64,000 bases of DNA from Robbsia betulipollinis (GCF_026624755.1 NZ_JAPMXC010000006.1:295859-359858); one strand, 5' to 3'; shown: positions 44,803 to 54,957, counted from the stretch's first letter. The notes: generated by a model not told the origin, from the sequence alone. Numbers and translations: made by a program.

Positions 44803-45603
44803 TCAGATCTCGAGCACGCCTGCGGCGGTAAACCCGCCATCGACCGCGATCGTCTGGCCCGTTATGTACGAGGCGTCATCCGAGGCGAGAAACGCGACGG
44901 CTGAGGCGATTTCGTCCGGCGAGCCGTAGCGGTTCATCGGCACGAGCCGCAGGAAGTTGTCGCGTGACGCCTGCGAGTGCAGGGCATGGACCATCGGCGT
45001 CTCGATCGGTCCCGGCGCGATGCCATTCGCGGTGATGCCGAACTGCGCGAGTTCGATCGCCATCTGTCGCGTCAAGCCGATCACCGCGGCCTTCGACGTC
45101 CCGTACGCTGTTCTTCCCCAACTGGCGCGAATGCCGCTGATCGAGGCGATGTTGATGATTCTGCCCCAGCGGCGTTGCATCATCATCCGGGCAGCCCGCT
45201 GTCCCAGCAACATTGGACCCGTGACGTTGATGTCCATGACACTCTGCCAGTGGTCCGACGGGCATTCCCAAAAAGGAAAGGTCTTGGCGATCCCGGCGTT
45301 GTTCACCAGGACGTCGCACTGGTCGAACTCGGCTGTGATCTGATCGAACGCGTCAGAGATCGAATGCGGATCACCTACGTCCATCGGCATCGCGACGGCG
45401 CATCTGTCGAGCGGCGAGAGCGCCTCGGCGAGCGCTCTCGCCGCGGATGCATCCCGGTCAGCAATGATGACGGCGAAACCATCCCCGGACAGTCGCCGGA
45501 CGATAGCCTCGCCGATTCCCATGGCGCCCCCAGTCACCAGGGCAACGCGCTGGCCCGGCGATAACGATACTTTGGTTAAGCGAGTTTCGGTGAATGCGGT
45601 CAA
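44803..45603 (-). CDS. Short-chain dehydrogenase/reductase
   Basis: A 266-residue NAD(P)-dependent SDR. No ATG suits the start; a TTG at 45603 is preceded by GAGGAG at good spacing and is chosen. The cofactor-binding TGGAMGIGE, the [10 protein letters not shown] motif, the catalytic Ser in NIASISGIR and YGTSK (Tyr-x3-Lys), and the [15 protein letters not shown] segment ([12 protein letters not shown]) are all present. It lies 43 bp downstream of the TRAP permease gene, so it probably oxidises or reduces the imported substrate or a hydroxyacyl derivative. Confidence 0.9.
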   Translation of the reverse strand: MTAFTETRLTKVSLSPGQRVALVTGGAMGIGEAIVRRLSGDGFAVIIADRDASAARALAEALSPLDRCAVAMPMDVGDPHSISDAFDQITAEFDQCDVLVNNAGIAKTFPFWECPSDHWQSVMDINVTGPMLLGQRAARMMMQRRWGRIINIASISGIRASWGRTAYGTSKAAVIGLTRQMAIELAQFGITANGIAPGPIETPMVHALHSQASRDNFLRLVPMNRYGSPDEIASAVAFLASDDASYITGQTIAVDGGFTAAGVLEI

Positions 45604-45646
45604 TTGACGCTCCTCTGAGAGAGATGATCGATATCGACAATCGCAC

Positions 45647-47542
45647 TCACTCGGCCGCGTGCCCGAGAAATCCGGTCGATAGCCAAGGTATGAAGGCAAC
45701 GAGTAGCAGCGCGATCAGCAACGCGAACAGGTAGGGCCATATTCTTTTGCCGACACCGTCGGGCGATGTTTTGCCAATCGCGCATGCGGCATAGAATCCG
45801 ACGCCGAATGGTGGCGCGAAAAGGCCGAGTCCCATGGCGAGGATTACCACCATCGCGTAATGCACTTCGTTGATGTGCAACGCATGGGCGGCGGGAAAGA
45901 GGAGCGGGCCGAAGAGCACGATGGCCGGAATTCCTTCGAGCACGCTCCCGAGGATCGCGAAGCACACAATGGTCACGATCATGAAGCCAGTAGCGCCGCC
46001 TGGAACGGACTGCATCATGCCGACGAGATAAGTGGAGAAACCCGAGCGCGTCAGCGCCCATGCCATCGACGTTGCCAGTCCGATGATCAACAGGATCGCC
46101 CCGGAGAGCGCGGCGGCATCCACCAGCATTTTATAGAGGCGGCGATAGGCAAAGGGTTTGCCGAATAAGCTCGCCAGGATTCCCGCAATCAGCGTGTAGA
46201 TCACGCCAAGCGTGGACACCTCAGTGGCTGTCGCTACTCCTTCGACCACGGCGGCACGGATGAGCACCGGTAGCGCCAGCGCCGGAACGGCGATGACGAA
46301 GGTGCGCATGACGACGCGCAGCGGCGCGCGTGACAGGGTAGGCGCGTCAGCGCGGCGTGCCTTCATCCAGCATACGAAGGCGATCGCCACGGTCGCGATC
46401 AGTGCTGGCAGAAGTCCTCCCACGAACAACGCGCTAATCGATACGCTGCAGACCGCGCCGATGGTGATGAGTACCAGGCTCGGCGGAATGGTTTCGGTCA
46501 TCGCGCCGGACGCGCTCAACAGCGCCGCCAGATCCTCGCCCTGTACGCCGCGGGATTTCATTTCGGGAAACAGTGCGGGCGCGATCGCCGCCATGTCGGC
46601 GGCTTTCGATCCAGAGATGCCGGAGACGAGGAACATCGCGCCGAGCAACACGTATTGCAGGCCACCACGCACGTGCCCGAGAAGCGACGCCATGAAATCG
46701 ACGAGATTGCGCGCGAGGCCGCTGATTTCGATCAATCCGCCCAGCAACACGAAGATCGGTACGGCAAGCAGGATCAGGTGGGACATGCCTTCGTCCATGC
46801 GACTCACGACGATACCCAGTGGCGCATGGGTGACGACCGTTAGATACGCCACCGTCGAGATGCCGAACGCGAAACCGATCGGCACGCCAATCAACACCGC
46901 CGCGCCGACCAGCAGCACAAAGAAGACCAGCAGGTTGAGATTACCCATCGCGATGAAAGCGGGTTGTAGCAGCCACAACGCGGCACCGATCGCGGCGATC
47001 GTGGCGACGCCACCTAGGATCGCCGTGCGGCCGCCGTTCATCAACAGGTTGCCGATGGCGAACAGCAGCATGAGGGCCGCGCCCACCGGTACGGCGAGGG
47101 CGCGAAGCCCGTCGGCAATGCCGAGCGCTGGCGTCAGGATCGCCATTTGTTCGGATGCGTGTTGCCCGGCGGGCAGCAGAATGATCGCCACGAACAAAGC
47201 GACCACCAATTGCGAGACGGACTCGCACCAGCGCTGCGCGGCCGGACTGAACCGGTTGACGATGGCCGTCATGCGCATGTTTTCGCCGCGGGCGAGCGCC
47301 AGCACGGCACCCAGCATCGCGAGCCAGGTGAAGAGCATCGACGCGAGTTCATCGGTCCACGTCAATGGCGAATCGAGAACGTAGCGCCAGACGACGCCCG
47401 TTATCAGGACGCTCACCTCGGCCAGGAGGAGCGCGGCCGCGGTCAATTCGACCAGCGTCGTCAACACGCGCAGTGGAATGGCGAGCGGCGCGTTCACGCC
47501 GTCGCCGAGCCGAGCATCGAGAGAGGAATGGACGGATTCCAT
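45647..47542 (-). CDS. TRAP transporter fused permease (DctQ-DctM)
   Basis: A 631-residue inner-membrane protein with roughly sixteen transmembrane helices. The first ~170 residues are a DctQ-like small subunit ([20 protein letters not shown], a family signature). The rest is the DctM large subunit, with [36 protein letters not shown] and [17 protein letters not shown] systems take up carboxylates with a sodium gradient. The start codon overlaps the stop of the binding-protein gene by 1 bp, and the SDR gene follows. Confidence 0.93.
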   Translation of the reverse strand: MESVHSSLDARLGDGVNAPLAIPLRVLTTLVELTAAALLLAEVSVLITGVVWRYVLDSPLTWTDELASMLFTWLAMLGAVLALARGENMRMTAIVNRFSPAAQRWCESVSQLVVALFVAIILLPAGQHASEQMAILTPALGIADGLRALAVPVGAALMLLFAIGNLLMNGGRTAILGGVATIAAIGAALWLLQPAFIAMGNLNLLVFFVLLVGAAVLIGVPIGFAFGISTVAYLTVVTHAPLGIVVSRMDEGMSHLILLAVPIFVLLGGLIEISGLARNLVDFMASLLGHVRGGLQYVLLGAMFLVSGISGSKAADMAAIAPALFPEMKSRGVQGEDLAALLSASGAMTETIPPSLVLITIGAVCSVSISALFVGGLLPALIATVAIAFVCWMKARRADAPTLSRAPLRVVMRTFVIAVPALALPVLIRAAVVEGVATATEVSTLGVIYTLIAGILASLFGKPFAYRRLYKMLVDAAALSGAILLIIGLATSMAWALTRSGFSTYLVGMMQSVPGGATGFMIVTIVCFAILGSVLEGIPAIVLFGPLLFPAAHALHINEVHYAMVVILAMGLGLFAPPFGVGFYAACAIGKTSPDGVGKRIWPYLFALLIALLLVAFIPWLSTGFLGHAAE

Positions 47543-48561
47543 TAGACGAGCGTCCCGGTATATTTCTCAAGGATCGCCCACGCTTGCGGTCCAAACTTCT
47601 TCTGCCACTCCCCGTAGAACCCGCTGTCTGCGAGTTTTTTGCGGAACAACGCGGGATCGGGTTCGTTGAATGCCAGGCCGACACCGCTGAGCTCGCCGCG
47701 CAAGTGTGCATCCAAATCCTGCACATCCTGTCGCTGCTTGGCTGCCGCGTCGTTGACCGCGCTGCGGATGATTTGCTGGATATCTTTCGGAAGGCGATCA
47801 AAGGATGCCCTGTTGCCGAGGAACCAGAAGCCGTCCCACATATGGTTGGTCAAGGCGCAATGCTTTTGAACCTCGTAGAGCTTTGCGGTGTAGATGATCG
47901 AAAGCGGGTTTTCCTCGCCCTCTACGATATGGGTCTGCAACGCGGAATAGGTCTCGGAAAAGTTCACGCTGGCGGGCGCCGCACCCAGCGCCTTGAACAT
48001 GGACGTCCACAAGGGACTCGCCGGCACGCGCAGTTTCACTCCCTGCATGTCGTCGGGTTTGTTCAAAGCCTTGCTGCCGGTCGTAATTTGCCGAAAACCG
48101 CCGTTCCAGATCTTCTCGAAGGCAAAGAGCGGCGTGGCCTCGATCTGTTTGCGCACGTGCGCACCGAGATCGCCGTCCATCGCCTTCCAGACCTGATCGT
48201 AATTCTTGAACGCGAAGCCGATCCCGCTGATCTGGGCCGACGGAATGTAAGTGCCCAGGATCAACGGCGACAACGTGAAGAAATCGACGGCACCCGATCG
48301 AATCTGCGAGAGCGTATCGGTATCACTACCGAGCTGGCTGCTGGGATAGACCTGCAGCTCCACACGTCCTTTCGATTCCGACGCAATGCGCGTGGCCATC
48401 TCCTTCGCGCGCAGATTCATCGGATGCTGGAGCGGCAGGTTGTTGGCGTATCGAAGCGTGAATTCGGCGGCGTGTGCCCGAAGTGCAACGGTACCCATGC
48501 CGGCTGCGACCGCAGCGGTCGAGATGGTCTTGAGGAACTCTCGGCGGGATTTTACGTGCAT
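47542..48561 (-). CDS. TRAP transporter substrate-binding protein (DctP family)
   Basis: A 339-residue periplasmic binding protein. The N-terminus MHVKSRREFLKTISTAAVAA is a twin-arginine signal with cleavage near AHAAE. The mature part has the DctP pattern: LRYANNLPLQHPMNLRAKEM, GAVDFFTLSPL, and the KLRVPASPLWTSMFKALGAA segment with the conserved Arg that binds a carboxylate. The helix ETYSALQTHIVEGEENPLSI follows. It is first in the TRAP-SDR operon. The ligand is not predictable beyond a carboxylate. Confidence 0.93.
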   Translation of the reverse strand: MHVKSRREFLKTISTAAVAAGMGTVALRAHAAEFTLRYANNLPLQHPMNLRAKEMATRIASESKGRVELQVYPSSQLGSDTDTLSQIRSGAVDFFTLSPLILGTYIPSAQISGIGFAFKNYDQVWKAMDGDLGAHVRKQIEATPLFAFEKIWNGGFRQITTGSKALNKPDDMQGVKLRVPASPLWTSMFKALGAAPASVNFSETYSALQTHIVEGEENPLSIIYTAKLYEVQKHCALTNHMWDGFWFLGNRASFDRLPKDIQQIIRSAVNDAAAKQRQDVQDLDAHLRGELSGVGLAFNEPDPALFRKKLADSGFYGEWQKKFGPQAWAILEKYTGTLV

Positions 48562-48708
48562 GTCACATCTCCTGTGTCATCCTGTCTCATCGCCGTTTTC
48601 GGGCGATTTTTTACTTATGTGTCAAACGGTCGGGAGGCGATATTGCGAATTATTCTTTGTGAAAATTGTCGGGAAATCAGAAAGAAGAATGCGCAATAAA
48701 AATAGTTA

Positions 48709-48725
48709 ATTCCATAATATGAACC
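48709..48725. promoter_or_regulatory. IclR-type palindrome, copy 3 (TRAP promoter)
   Basis: On the minus strand it reads GGTTCATATTATGGAAT, matching GGTYCAT-N3-ATGRACC at 12 of 14 positions. It lies about 150 bp upstream of the DctP start in a 305-bp AT-rich promoter region (48562-48866) that holds no gene. A weaker half-site is at 48817-48833. Confidence 0.5.
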
Positions 48726-48866
48726 GCAAAAACGATCGAACTGTACGTTGGGGCCATTAGAAACCTTGAATGTATCCCCCGTCAAACCGTTCCATTGAAA
48801 TTCGGTGTAAACGATGACGTTATAATGTGGACCATTTATTCCGGCCCGGAAATGCTTATGCACGCT

Positions 48867-49703
48867 TTATTTTTTTCCTCTCGCGGACCGTGCTCCGGGA
48901 TTGGCCGCGAAGGACGCGGTGCGAATCAAATGTCCTTCGAGCGTTTTGGCGGCATCCACCAGCACTTTCCCCAATTCACGTTGACGTGATTCCGGAAGCC
49001 GGGATTCGACCGCTGCGATAGTCAAAGCGCCCACCACGTCGCCCCGCGACGAGTGCACCGACGCGCCCAGCCCCCAGGACCCCTCGACGACCATTCCCTC
49101 GTTGACTGAATACCCGAGCCGCCGCGTGAGCGCTACCGCGGCGCGTATCGATTTCATCGGGAAATGGGCATAGTGCTTCGCCAGGCATTCGTGATTGGCT
49201 TCCATGCAGCGTTCGACCTCGTCGTCTTCCAAGGCTGCAAGCATGGCCAGGCTTCCCGCGCCGACGCCAAGAGGATGGCGAGTGCCCGGTTGCAGCACGT
49301 GTGTTTTCAGCGGAAAGTCGCCGTCCTCGCGCAAGACGCATACGGCGGAACTGTCGCTGCGTATGGAAAAAAACGCCGAGTCGCCTGAAGTGCGCGCGAG
49401 CCGCGCGACGATATCGCCGGCGTCGCGTCCGAGTCCGAAGCGTTCGTTCGCGATGCACCCCAGCACATAGCATTCGCGGCCTACGAAATAGCGCAGGGAC
49501 GACGCGTCCTGCTCCACCATCCCGTCCGCCATCAGCGCCAGCAGCAAGCGGTGCACGGTTGGCTTGTTCAGTTCCGTGTCGCGAACCAGCTGCGCGAGAT
49601 TGATGCCCGTGGTTCTCGACTTCGCCACAGTGCGCAGGATGCGCAATGCGCGTGATATCGCCTGTGCTCCTGGCACGCCTTCACTCGCTTTCGTCCCAGT
49701 CAT
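48867..49703 (-). CDS. IclR-family transcriptional regulator
   Basis: A 278-residue regulator. The winged HTH covers about residues 13-75 (AISRALRILRTVAKSRTTGI then ELNKPTVHRLLLALMADGMV). The C-terminal effector domain begins near GDIVARLARTSGDSAFFSIR and contains the ESRLPESRQRELG end typical of the family. The gene is divergent from the thiolase gene and adjacent to the TRAP operon. IclR proteins usually repress such catabolic genes until a metabolite binds. Copies of a 17-bp palindrome next to this gene, the thiolase and the TRAP operon are candidate operators. Confidence 0.92.
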   Translation of the reverse strand: MTGTKASEGVPGAQAISRALRILRTVAKSRTTGINLAQLVRDTELNKPTVHRLLLALMADGMVEQDASSLRYFVGRECYVLGCIANERFGLGRDAGDIVARLARTSGDSAFFSIRSDSSAVCVLREDGDFPLKTHVLQPGTRHPLGVGAGSLAMLAALEDDEVERCMEANHECLAKHYAHFPMKSIRAAVALTRRLGYSVNEGMVVEGSWGLGASVHSSRGDVVGALTIAAVESRLPESRQRELGKVLVDAAKTLEGHLIRTASFAANPGARSARGKK

Positions 49704-49710
49704 TTTAAGA

Positions 49711-49727
49711 GGTCCATATTATAGATT
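49711..49727. promoter_or_regulatory. IclR-type palindrome, copy 4 (IclR promoter)
   Basis: GGTCCATATTATAGATT: a perfect left half and a degenerate right half of GGTYCAT-N3-ATGRACC (11 of 14). It lies 8 bp upstream of the IclR ATG, a position suited to autoregulation. Confidence 0.45.
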
Positions 49728-49817
49728 CATCGTTTACCCGGAATACGGGCAGTATCGCCTGCGTAGAGGCTTTCTAGGGATATCATTGCCCATGTTGCTT
49801 ATTTGCATTTAATAAAT

Positions 49818-49834
49818 AGTCCATAAAATGGACC
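49818..49834. promoter_or_regulatory. IclR-type palindrome, copy 5 (thiolase promoter)
   Basis: AGTCCATAAAATGGACC matches GGTYCAT-N3-ATGRACC at 13 of 14 positions and is the most symmetrical copy. It lies 26 bp upstream of the thiolase ATG, so a bound protein would block initiation. Confidence 0.6.
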
Positions 49835-49859
49835 TCTTTAAACAATATAAGGGCTTTCA

Positions 49860-51026
49860 ATGAACCCCGCAATCATTGGCTGGCATCATCTACAATTCGG
49901 CAAACTCGATGCGCTGGGACCAGAGGAAATGATCGCGATGACGGCCGGCGCCGCAATTGCGCATGCGGGCATCGACGCGGCGGCGATCGATTCGGTCCAC
50001 GTCGGCACGTTCAACGCCGGCTTCGTCTATCAGGATTTTCCGTCCGCGCTGGTGTTCAACGCCATTCCAGCGCTGCGCTATACGTCAACCGTGCGCTGCG
50101 AGAACGCATGCTCGACGGGGTCGGCGGCGATTTACTCCGCGCTCGACGCGATTCGCTCAGGGCGCTCGAAGTACGCGCTGGTGATCGGCTATGAAAAGAT
50201 GACGGGTTTGCCAACGAAAGAGGTCGGCGAAATCCTGACGAAGTGCTCATACGCGAAAGAGGAAGCAGGCGCCGAAGGTGGATTCGCCGGTGTTTTCGGC
50301 CGTATCGCGCAGGCGTATTTCGAACGGTACGGCGATCAGTCGGACGCGCTCGCCGCAATAGCCGCGAAGAACCACGCGAACGGGGTATCGAACCCGTACG
50401 CGCACATGCGTCGGGATTTCGGCTATGCATTCTGCCGGCATCCGTCGGAGAAAAATCCCTTCGTCGCGGGACCGCTCAAGCGTACCGACTGCTCTCTGAT
50501 TTCCGATGGCGCCGCCGCGCTGGTCATTGCCGCCGCCGACTGTGCGGACGATGCGCCACGTGCCATCACGTTCCGCGCGGCGGTGCAGGTGAGCGATTTT
50601 CTGCCGCTATCGCGTCGCGATCCGACCGACTTCACCGGCGCGCGCCGAGCCTGGCAGCAAGGGCTCGCGGACGCCGGGCTCACGCTCGATGATCTCTCGC
50701 TGGTGGAAACCCACGACTGTTTCACCATCGCCGAACTGATCGAATACGAGGCGATGGGCCTTGCCGAAAAGGGGCAGGGCGCGCGCGTCATTCTCGATGG
50801 CGTCTCGACGAAGCAGGGCCGTCTGCCGGTCAATCCGTCCGGCGGCCTGAAGTCGAAGGGGCATCCGATTGGCGCGACCGGCGTTTCCATGCACGTGATG
50901 GCCGCGATGCAGCTCGCCAACGACGCCGGCGACATGCAGATACCGAATGCGCGGCTGGCGGGGGTTTTCAATATGGGAGGCGCGGCGGTCGCCAATTATT
51001 TGAGCATCCTCGAGCGGCGCCATTGA
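49860..51026 (+). CDS. Thiolase-family protein (SCP2/acetyl-CoA acetyltransferase type)
   Basis: A 388-residue thiolase. The nucleophilic cysteine is C84 in RCENACSTGSAAI. HDCFTIAELIEYEAMG and GGLKSKGHPIGATG supply the further active-site residues. The usual C-terminal CxG cysteine is replaced by FNMGGAAVANY, as in SCP2-type thiolases and non-decarboxylating synthase relatives. It probably cleaves a 3-oxoacyl-CoA formed from the substrate imported by the TRAP system. It is the first of three plus-strand genes (thiolase, acyl-CoA synthetase, lactate dehydrogenase) in a likely operon. Confidence 0.9.
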   Translation: MNPAIIGWHHLQFGKLDALGPEEMIAMTAGAAIAHAGIDAAAIDSVHVGTFNAGFVYQDFPSALVFNAIPALRYTSTVRCENACSTGSAAIYSALDAIRSGRSKYALVIGYEKMTGLPTKEVGEILTKCSYAKEEAGAEGGFAGVFGRIAQAYFERYGDQSDALAAIAAKNHANGVSNPYAHMRRDFGYAFCRHPSEKNPFVAGPLKRTDCSLISDGAAALVIAAADCADDAPRAITFRAAVQVSDFLPLSRRDPTDFTGARRAWQQGLADAGLTLDDLSLVETHDCFTIAELIEYEAMGLAEKGQGARVILDGVSTKQGRLPVNPSGGLKSKGHPIGATGVSMHVMAAMQLANDAGDMQIPNARLAGVFNMGGAAVANYLSILERRH

Positions 51027-51063
51027 CTCGCCCACTCCGCGACCACTTCATCAGGGGCTCTTC

Positions 51064-52650
51064 ATGTTGACAACCGTCATGAACCTCGGCGACTTGCTGA
51101 CGCAAGTCGCCCGCCGCCATCCGAACGAACCGGGCTTCATCACGCCAGCGGGCGCGCATACTTGGTCAGAGATTAATCGGCGCGTGGACACGTTGTGCGC
51201 CGCGTTACGAGCATTCGGCGTCGAAAAGGGCGATCGGATTCTGGTGCACTCGCGCAATAACCTGCCGCTGTTCGAGAGCGCTTATGTGGCATTCAAGCTC
51301 GGTGCGGTCTGGGTGCCGACCAATTACCGGGTAGCGCCGCCGGAAGCAGCGTATCTGGCAAAGTCGAGCAAGGCACGTGTGATGATATACGATCGTGATT
51401 TCGGACCCTACGTGGATGCGGCACGCGCGGCGTCCCCCGCCTTGATGCACGTCGTGGCGATCGGGGAGCCACGCGAGAACGAGCTGTCGTACGAGGCGAT
51501 GGCGATCGGCGGCACGGCGCAGACGCCATTTCCGGCCGCGGAAGTGGACCGCGACGATCCCCTCTGGTTCTTCTACACGTCCGGCACGACCGGTTCCCCG
51601 AAAGCTGGCACGCTCACGCATGGACAGATGGCCTTCGTGATCAACAATCATCTCGCCGACCTTCTTCCGGGAATTTCTCATCGGTCGCGTTCGCTGGTGG
51701 TTGCGCCGCTTTCGCATGGCGCGGGCATCCATGCGATCGTAAATACCGCGCGCGGTGCGGCAAGCGTCCTGCCTGGCTCGGAACGACTCGATCCAGAGGA
51801 AGTGTGGTCGCTCGTGCAAACGCATCGCGTTGACAATATGTTCACCGTGCCGACCATCGTCAAGATGCTGACCGAGCACGAGTCCGTCGACCGCTATGAC
51901 CATAGTTCTCTCCGGTTCGTGGTCTATGCGGGCGCGCCGATGTATCGCGCGGATCAGAAGCACGCGTTGAGCAAGCTCGGACGCGTGCTGGTGCAGTACT
52001 ACGGGCTGGGGGAAGTGACCGGAAACATCACGGTGCTACCCCCGGCTTTGCACGAGGAGGAGGATGATGCGCCCGATTGCCGCGCCGGCACCTGCGGCTA
52101 CGCGCGCACGGGCATCGAGATCGCCATCTTCGCCGACGACGGCAGGCGGCTGGCGCCCCTCGAGACCGGGGAGATTTGCGTGCGCGGACCGGCTGTCTTC
52201 GTCGGGTACGACGACAACCCGGAAGCGAACGAAAAGGCCTTCAAGTTCGGCTGGTTCCATACGGGCGACCTCGGACACCTCGACGATCAAGGCTACTTGT
52301 TCATCACCGGACGCTCCTCCGATATGTATATCTCGGGTGGATCCAATGTGTATCCGCGCGAGGTCGAGGAAGCGTTGTTGATGCACGATAGCGTGCACGA
52401 GGTGGCCGTGCTCGGTATGCCGGACCCGAAGTGGGGCGAGTCCGGGATCGCGGTCGTTGTCTGCAAGGGTGGGCACCGGCCATCACCGGAACAGTTGCTG
52501 GGTCACCTCGAAGGGCGGCTGGCACGCTATAAATGGCCGCGCGAGTTCGTATTCTGGGACGCGTTGCCGCGGTCCGCCTACGGCAAGATCACGAAGAATG
52601 ACGTGCGCGCGCAGCTCGCCGCGCGGGCGAGCGAGCCCGTGAGCGTCTGA
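51064..52650 (+). CDS. Acyl-CoA synthetase (AMP-binding, ANL superfamily)
   Basis: A 528-residue ligase that activates a carboxylic acid with ATP and CoA. Motifs are YTSGTTGSPKAGTLTH (phosphate-binding loop), VQYYGLGEVTGNIT, GEICVRGPAVFVGYDDNPEA, FHTGDLGHLDDQGYLFITGR and the catalytic-lysine region LPRSAYGKITKND. The start is the ATG at 51064; the ATG five codons later is also possible. The substrate is likely medium-chain or aromatic but not assignable. It is 37 bp downstream of the thiolase gene and would supply it with CoA esters. Confidence 0.9.
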   Translation: MLTTVMNLGDLLTQVARRHPNEPGFITPAGAHTWSEINRRVDTLCAALRAFGVEKGDRILVHSRNNLPLFESAYVAFKLGAVWVPTNYRVAPPEAAYLAKSSKARVMIYDRDFGPYVDAARAASPALMHVVAIGEPRENELSYEAMAIGGTAQTPFPAAEVDRDDPLWFFYTSGTTGSPKAGTLTHGQMAFVINNHLADLLPGISHRSRSLVVAPLSHGAGIHAIVNTARGAASVLPGSERLDPEEVWSLVQTHRVDNMFTVPTIVKMLTEHESVDRYDHSSLRFVVYAGAPMYRADQKHALSKLGRVLVQYYGLGEVTGNITVLPPALHEEEDDAPDCRAGTCGYARTGIEIAIFADDGRRLAPLETGEICVRGPAVFVGYDDNPEANEKAFKFGWFHTGDLGHLDDQGYLFITGRSSDMYISGGSNVYPREVEEALLMHDSVHEVAVLGMPDPKWGESGIAVVVCKGGHRPSPEQLLGHLEGRLARYKWPREFVFWDALPRSAYGKITKNDVRAQLAARASEPVSV

Positions 52651-52738
52651 GGCTGCGTCGCCAGTCCAGCGCCTACGGCACCGAGCGCTGCGATGGCGAC
52701 GTCCACTGCGGCATATTTCGACCGAACATTCTCTCTCG

Positions 52739-54475
52739 ATGGCCTTCGATATCCCGAAAACTGCGTCGTCCCGTGTGGGCCTAGCCTTGTGCGATACATT
52801 TCGCCGTATCGTGGGCACGCGGTACGTGTTGACCGACGAACGCGCGACGCGGCGCTACCGCATTGGATACCGCTACGGTAGTGGCGTGGCCGCGGTGGTG
52901 GTGCGGCCCGGCACCCTGGTCGAGCAGTGGCAGATACTGGAACAATGCATTGCGGCCAGCGTCATCGTCATCACGCAGGCATCCAACACGGGGCTCACGG
53001 GCGGATCGACTCCCGACGGGGACGACTACGACCGGGACATCGTCATCGTCAGCACGTCGCGAATCAGGCAGGTCTACCCGATCGCCGAGGGACGGCAGGT
53101 CGTCTGCCTTGCGGGAGCGACGCTGGACCAGCTCGAGCGGGTGCTGGAACCGCTCGGGCGCGAGCCGCACTCCGTCATCGGCTCGTCGTGCATCGGAGCG
53201 TCGGTGATCGGCGGCATCTGCAATAATTCCGGTGGATCGCTCGTGCATCGCGGTCCCGCCTATACCGAGATGGCCGCGTACGGTTGCGTGGACGCGTCGG
53301 GGCGGCTTCGGCTCGTGAACCATCTTGGCATCCGCCTGGGGGAAAGTGCCGAGCGAATACTCGCGCGCCTTGATGCCGGCGACCTGCCTCCCGCTGATAT
53401 CGCGTTCGGCGACGCCGCGGCGTCGGATCGCGACTACGCGCGCCACGTGCGCGGCATTGACGAGGCGTCGCCCGCTCGCTACAACGCCGATCCCCTGCGG
53501 CTTCACGAAGCATCCGGGTCGGCCGGCAAGCTGATGGTCTTCGCGGTACGCCTGGACACGTTTCCCATCACGAGGGGCGCGAAGGTTTTCTATATCGGTA
53601 CGAACCATACTCATGAACTGACCGACCTCCGCCGCCACGCGCTGGCCCGGTTCGCGTATTTGCCGATCGCCGGCGAATACCTGCACCGCGATGCCTACGA
53701 CATCGCCGAGCGGTACGGGCGCGACCTGTTTCTCATAATCCAGTATTTCGGCACGCATCGGCTCCCGGCATTTTTCGGTTTCAAGACGCGCTGCGATGCA
53801 TTCTTCGACGGCTTCCGGTTCTTGCCACGGCATGTGAGCGACAGGATCCTGCAGCGCGTTTCCAGACTGTTCCCCCGGCATTTACCAGCGCGCATGAATA
53901 CCTATCGCGATCGCTACGCGCATCACGTAATGCTGAAGGTTCAAGCCGAAGGTGTGGAGGAGGTCCGCACATGGCTGCAAGATTATTTTTCCAAAGCAAG
54001 CGGTGATTTCTTCGAATGCACGCCCGACGAAGGGAAAAAGGCGTTTTTGCATCGCTTTGCAGCAGCCAGCGCAGCGGTGCGCTACAGGGCGGTACACTCA
54101 GATATGGTGGAGGACATCGTCGCGCTCGACGTTGCCCTACGGCGCGACGACCGTGAATGGTTTGAAACGTTACCTGCCGATATGGCGGGGAATTTTATCT
54201 TGAAACTTTATTATGGACATTTCCTCTGTCATGTGTTCCACCAGGATTACGTAGCGAGGAAGGGCAGCAATTGTACGGCGCTCGAGCACGCTTTATTGCG
54301 GATCCTTGATGAACGCGGCGCGAAGTATCCAGCCGAGCACAATGTCGGGCACTTGTACGAAGCAGCTCCCGAACTGCAAGCGTTCTATAGGAAGCTCGAT
54401 CCATGTAACTGCTTCAATCCGGGAATTGGGCTCACGTCGAAACTTGCACATTACCGAGGAAGCGACGCGCCTTGA
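52739..54475 (+). CDS. dld: Membrane-associated D-lactate dehydrogenase (quinone), Dld type
   Basis: A 578-residue FAD enzyme of the E. coli Dld family, which oxidises D-lactate at the membrane and passes electrons to quinone. The FAD-binding domain has the ITQASNTGLTGGSTPDG stretch and GSSCIGASVIGGICNNSGGS. The middle part is the Arg/Lys-rich membrane-binding domain (FFDGFRFLPRHVSDRILQRV). The cap and C-terminal NVGHLYEAAPELQAFYRKLD and DPCNCFNPGIG segments are typical. It follows the acyl-CoA synthetase by 88 bp and may be part of the same unit, though a related 2-hydroxy acid could be the true substrate. Confidence 0.92.
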   Translation: MAFDIPKTASSRVGLALCDTFRRIVGTRYVLTDERATRRYRIGYRYGSGVAAVVVRPGTLVEQWQILEQCIAASVIVITQASNTGLTGGSTPDGDDYDRDIVIVSTSRIRQVYPIAEGRQVVCLAGATLDQLERVLEPLGREPHSVIGSSCIGASVIGGICNNSGGSLVHRGPAYTEMAAYGCVDASGRLRLVNHLGIRLGESAERILARLDAGDLPPADIAFGDAAASDRDYARHVRGIDEASPARYNADPLRLHEASGSAGKLMVFAVRLDTFPITRGAKVFYIGTNHTHELTDLRRHALARFAYLPIAGEYLHRDAYDIAERYGRDLFLIIQYFGTHRLPAFFGFKTRCDAFFDGFRFLPRHVSDRILQRVSRLFPRHLPARMNTYRDRYAHHVMLKVQAEGVEEVRTWLQDYFSKASGDFFECTPDEGKKAFLHRFAAASAAVRYRAVHSDMVEDIVALDVALRRDDREWFETLPADMAGNFILKLYYGHFLCHVFHQDYVARKGSNCTALEHALLRILDERGAKYPAEHNVGHLYEAAPELQAFYRKLDPCNCFNPGIGLTSKLAHYRGSDAP

Positions 54476-54595
54476 TGGAGGGGGCGCGGCATCACAATCA
54501 AGCGATGCTGGCAGACGACAATGGGAGGCGGTTTTCTCATGCCAAATAATTGGCTATAGACGAATAAATAATGTCAAGTGAATATGTTGAGCAGT

Positions 54596-54957
54596 GTAGG
54601 CGCACTGGCGAGCCATATCCAGGCGCCAGCGATTGGCGTTTGAGGTCGTGATGCATGACCGCCGCGGAGAGCTCCACGCCATGGACTTCACGGAGTTTCT
54701 CGCAACGAAGGTCGGACCGAAGTCTGGATAGCGCTCAGAGATCAATGCCAGCGCTTGTCTGGCCAGCCCCGGTGCCAGTTGATGATTACTCGGCCGGGCA
54801 CGTTTGCGGGATATCAAACCCGTCGGACCTTCAAGCCGATAACGCAAACATAGCCGTCCAAGTTGACGCATGCTGAGTTCGAGCCGTTCGGCTGCACGCC
54901 ACGGCATCAGCAGCCCTGACCATGCCTCGAAACGACGTACAGCAGAGATGTTGGATA
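54596..54957 (-). pseudogene. ISNCY/IS1202-type transposase, frameshifted N-terminal fragment
   Basis: The minus strand encodes AVRRFEAWSGLLMPWRAAER, then MRQLGRLCLRYRLEGPTGLI and LALISERYPDFGPTF, the N-terminal HTH part of an ISNCY-type transposase. Near 54700 the reading frame shifts: the expected EKLREVHGVELSAAVMHHDL continues in another frame. The rest is missing. Its first ~45 bp are part of the 240-bp inverted repeat. Confidence 0.7.
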
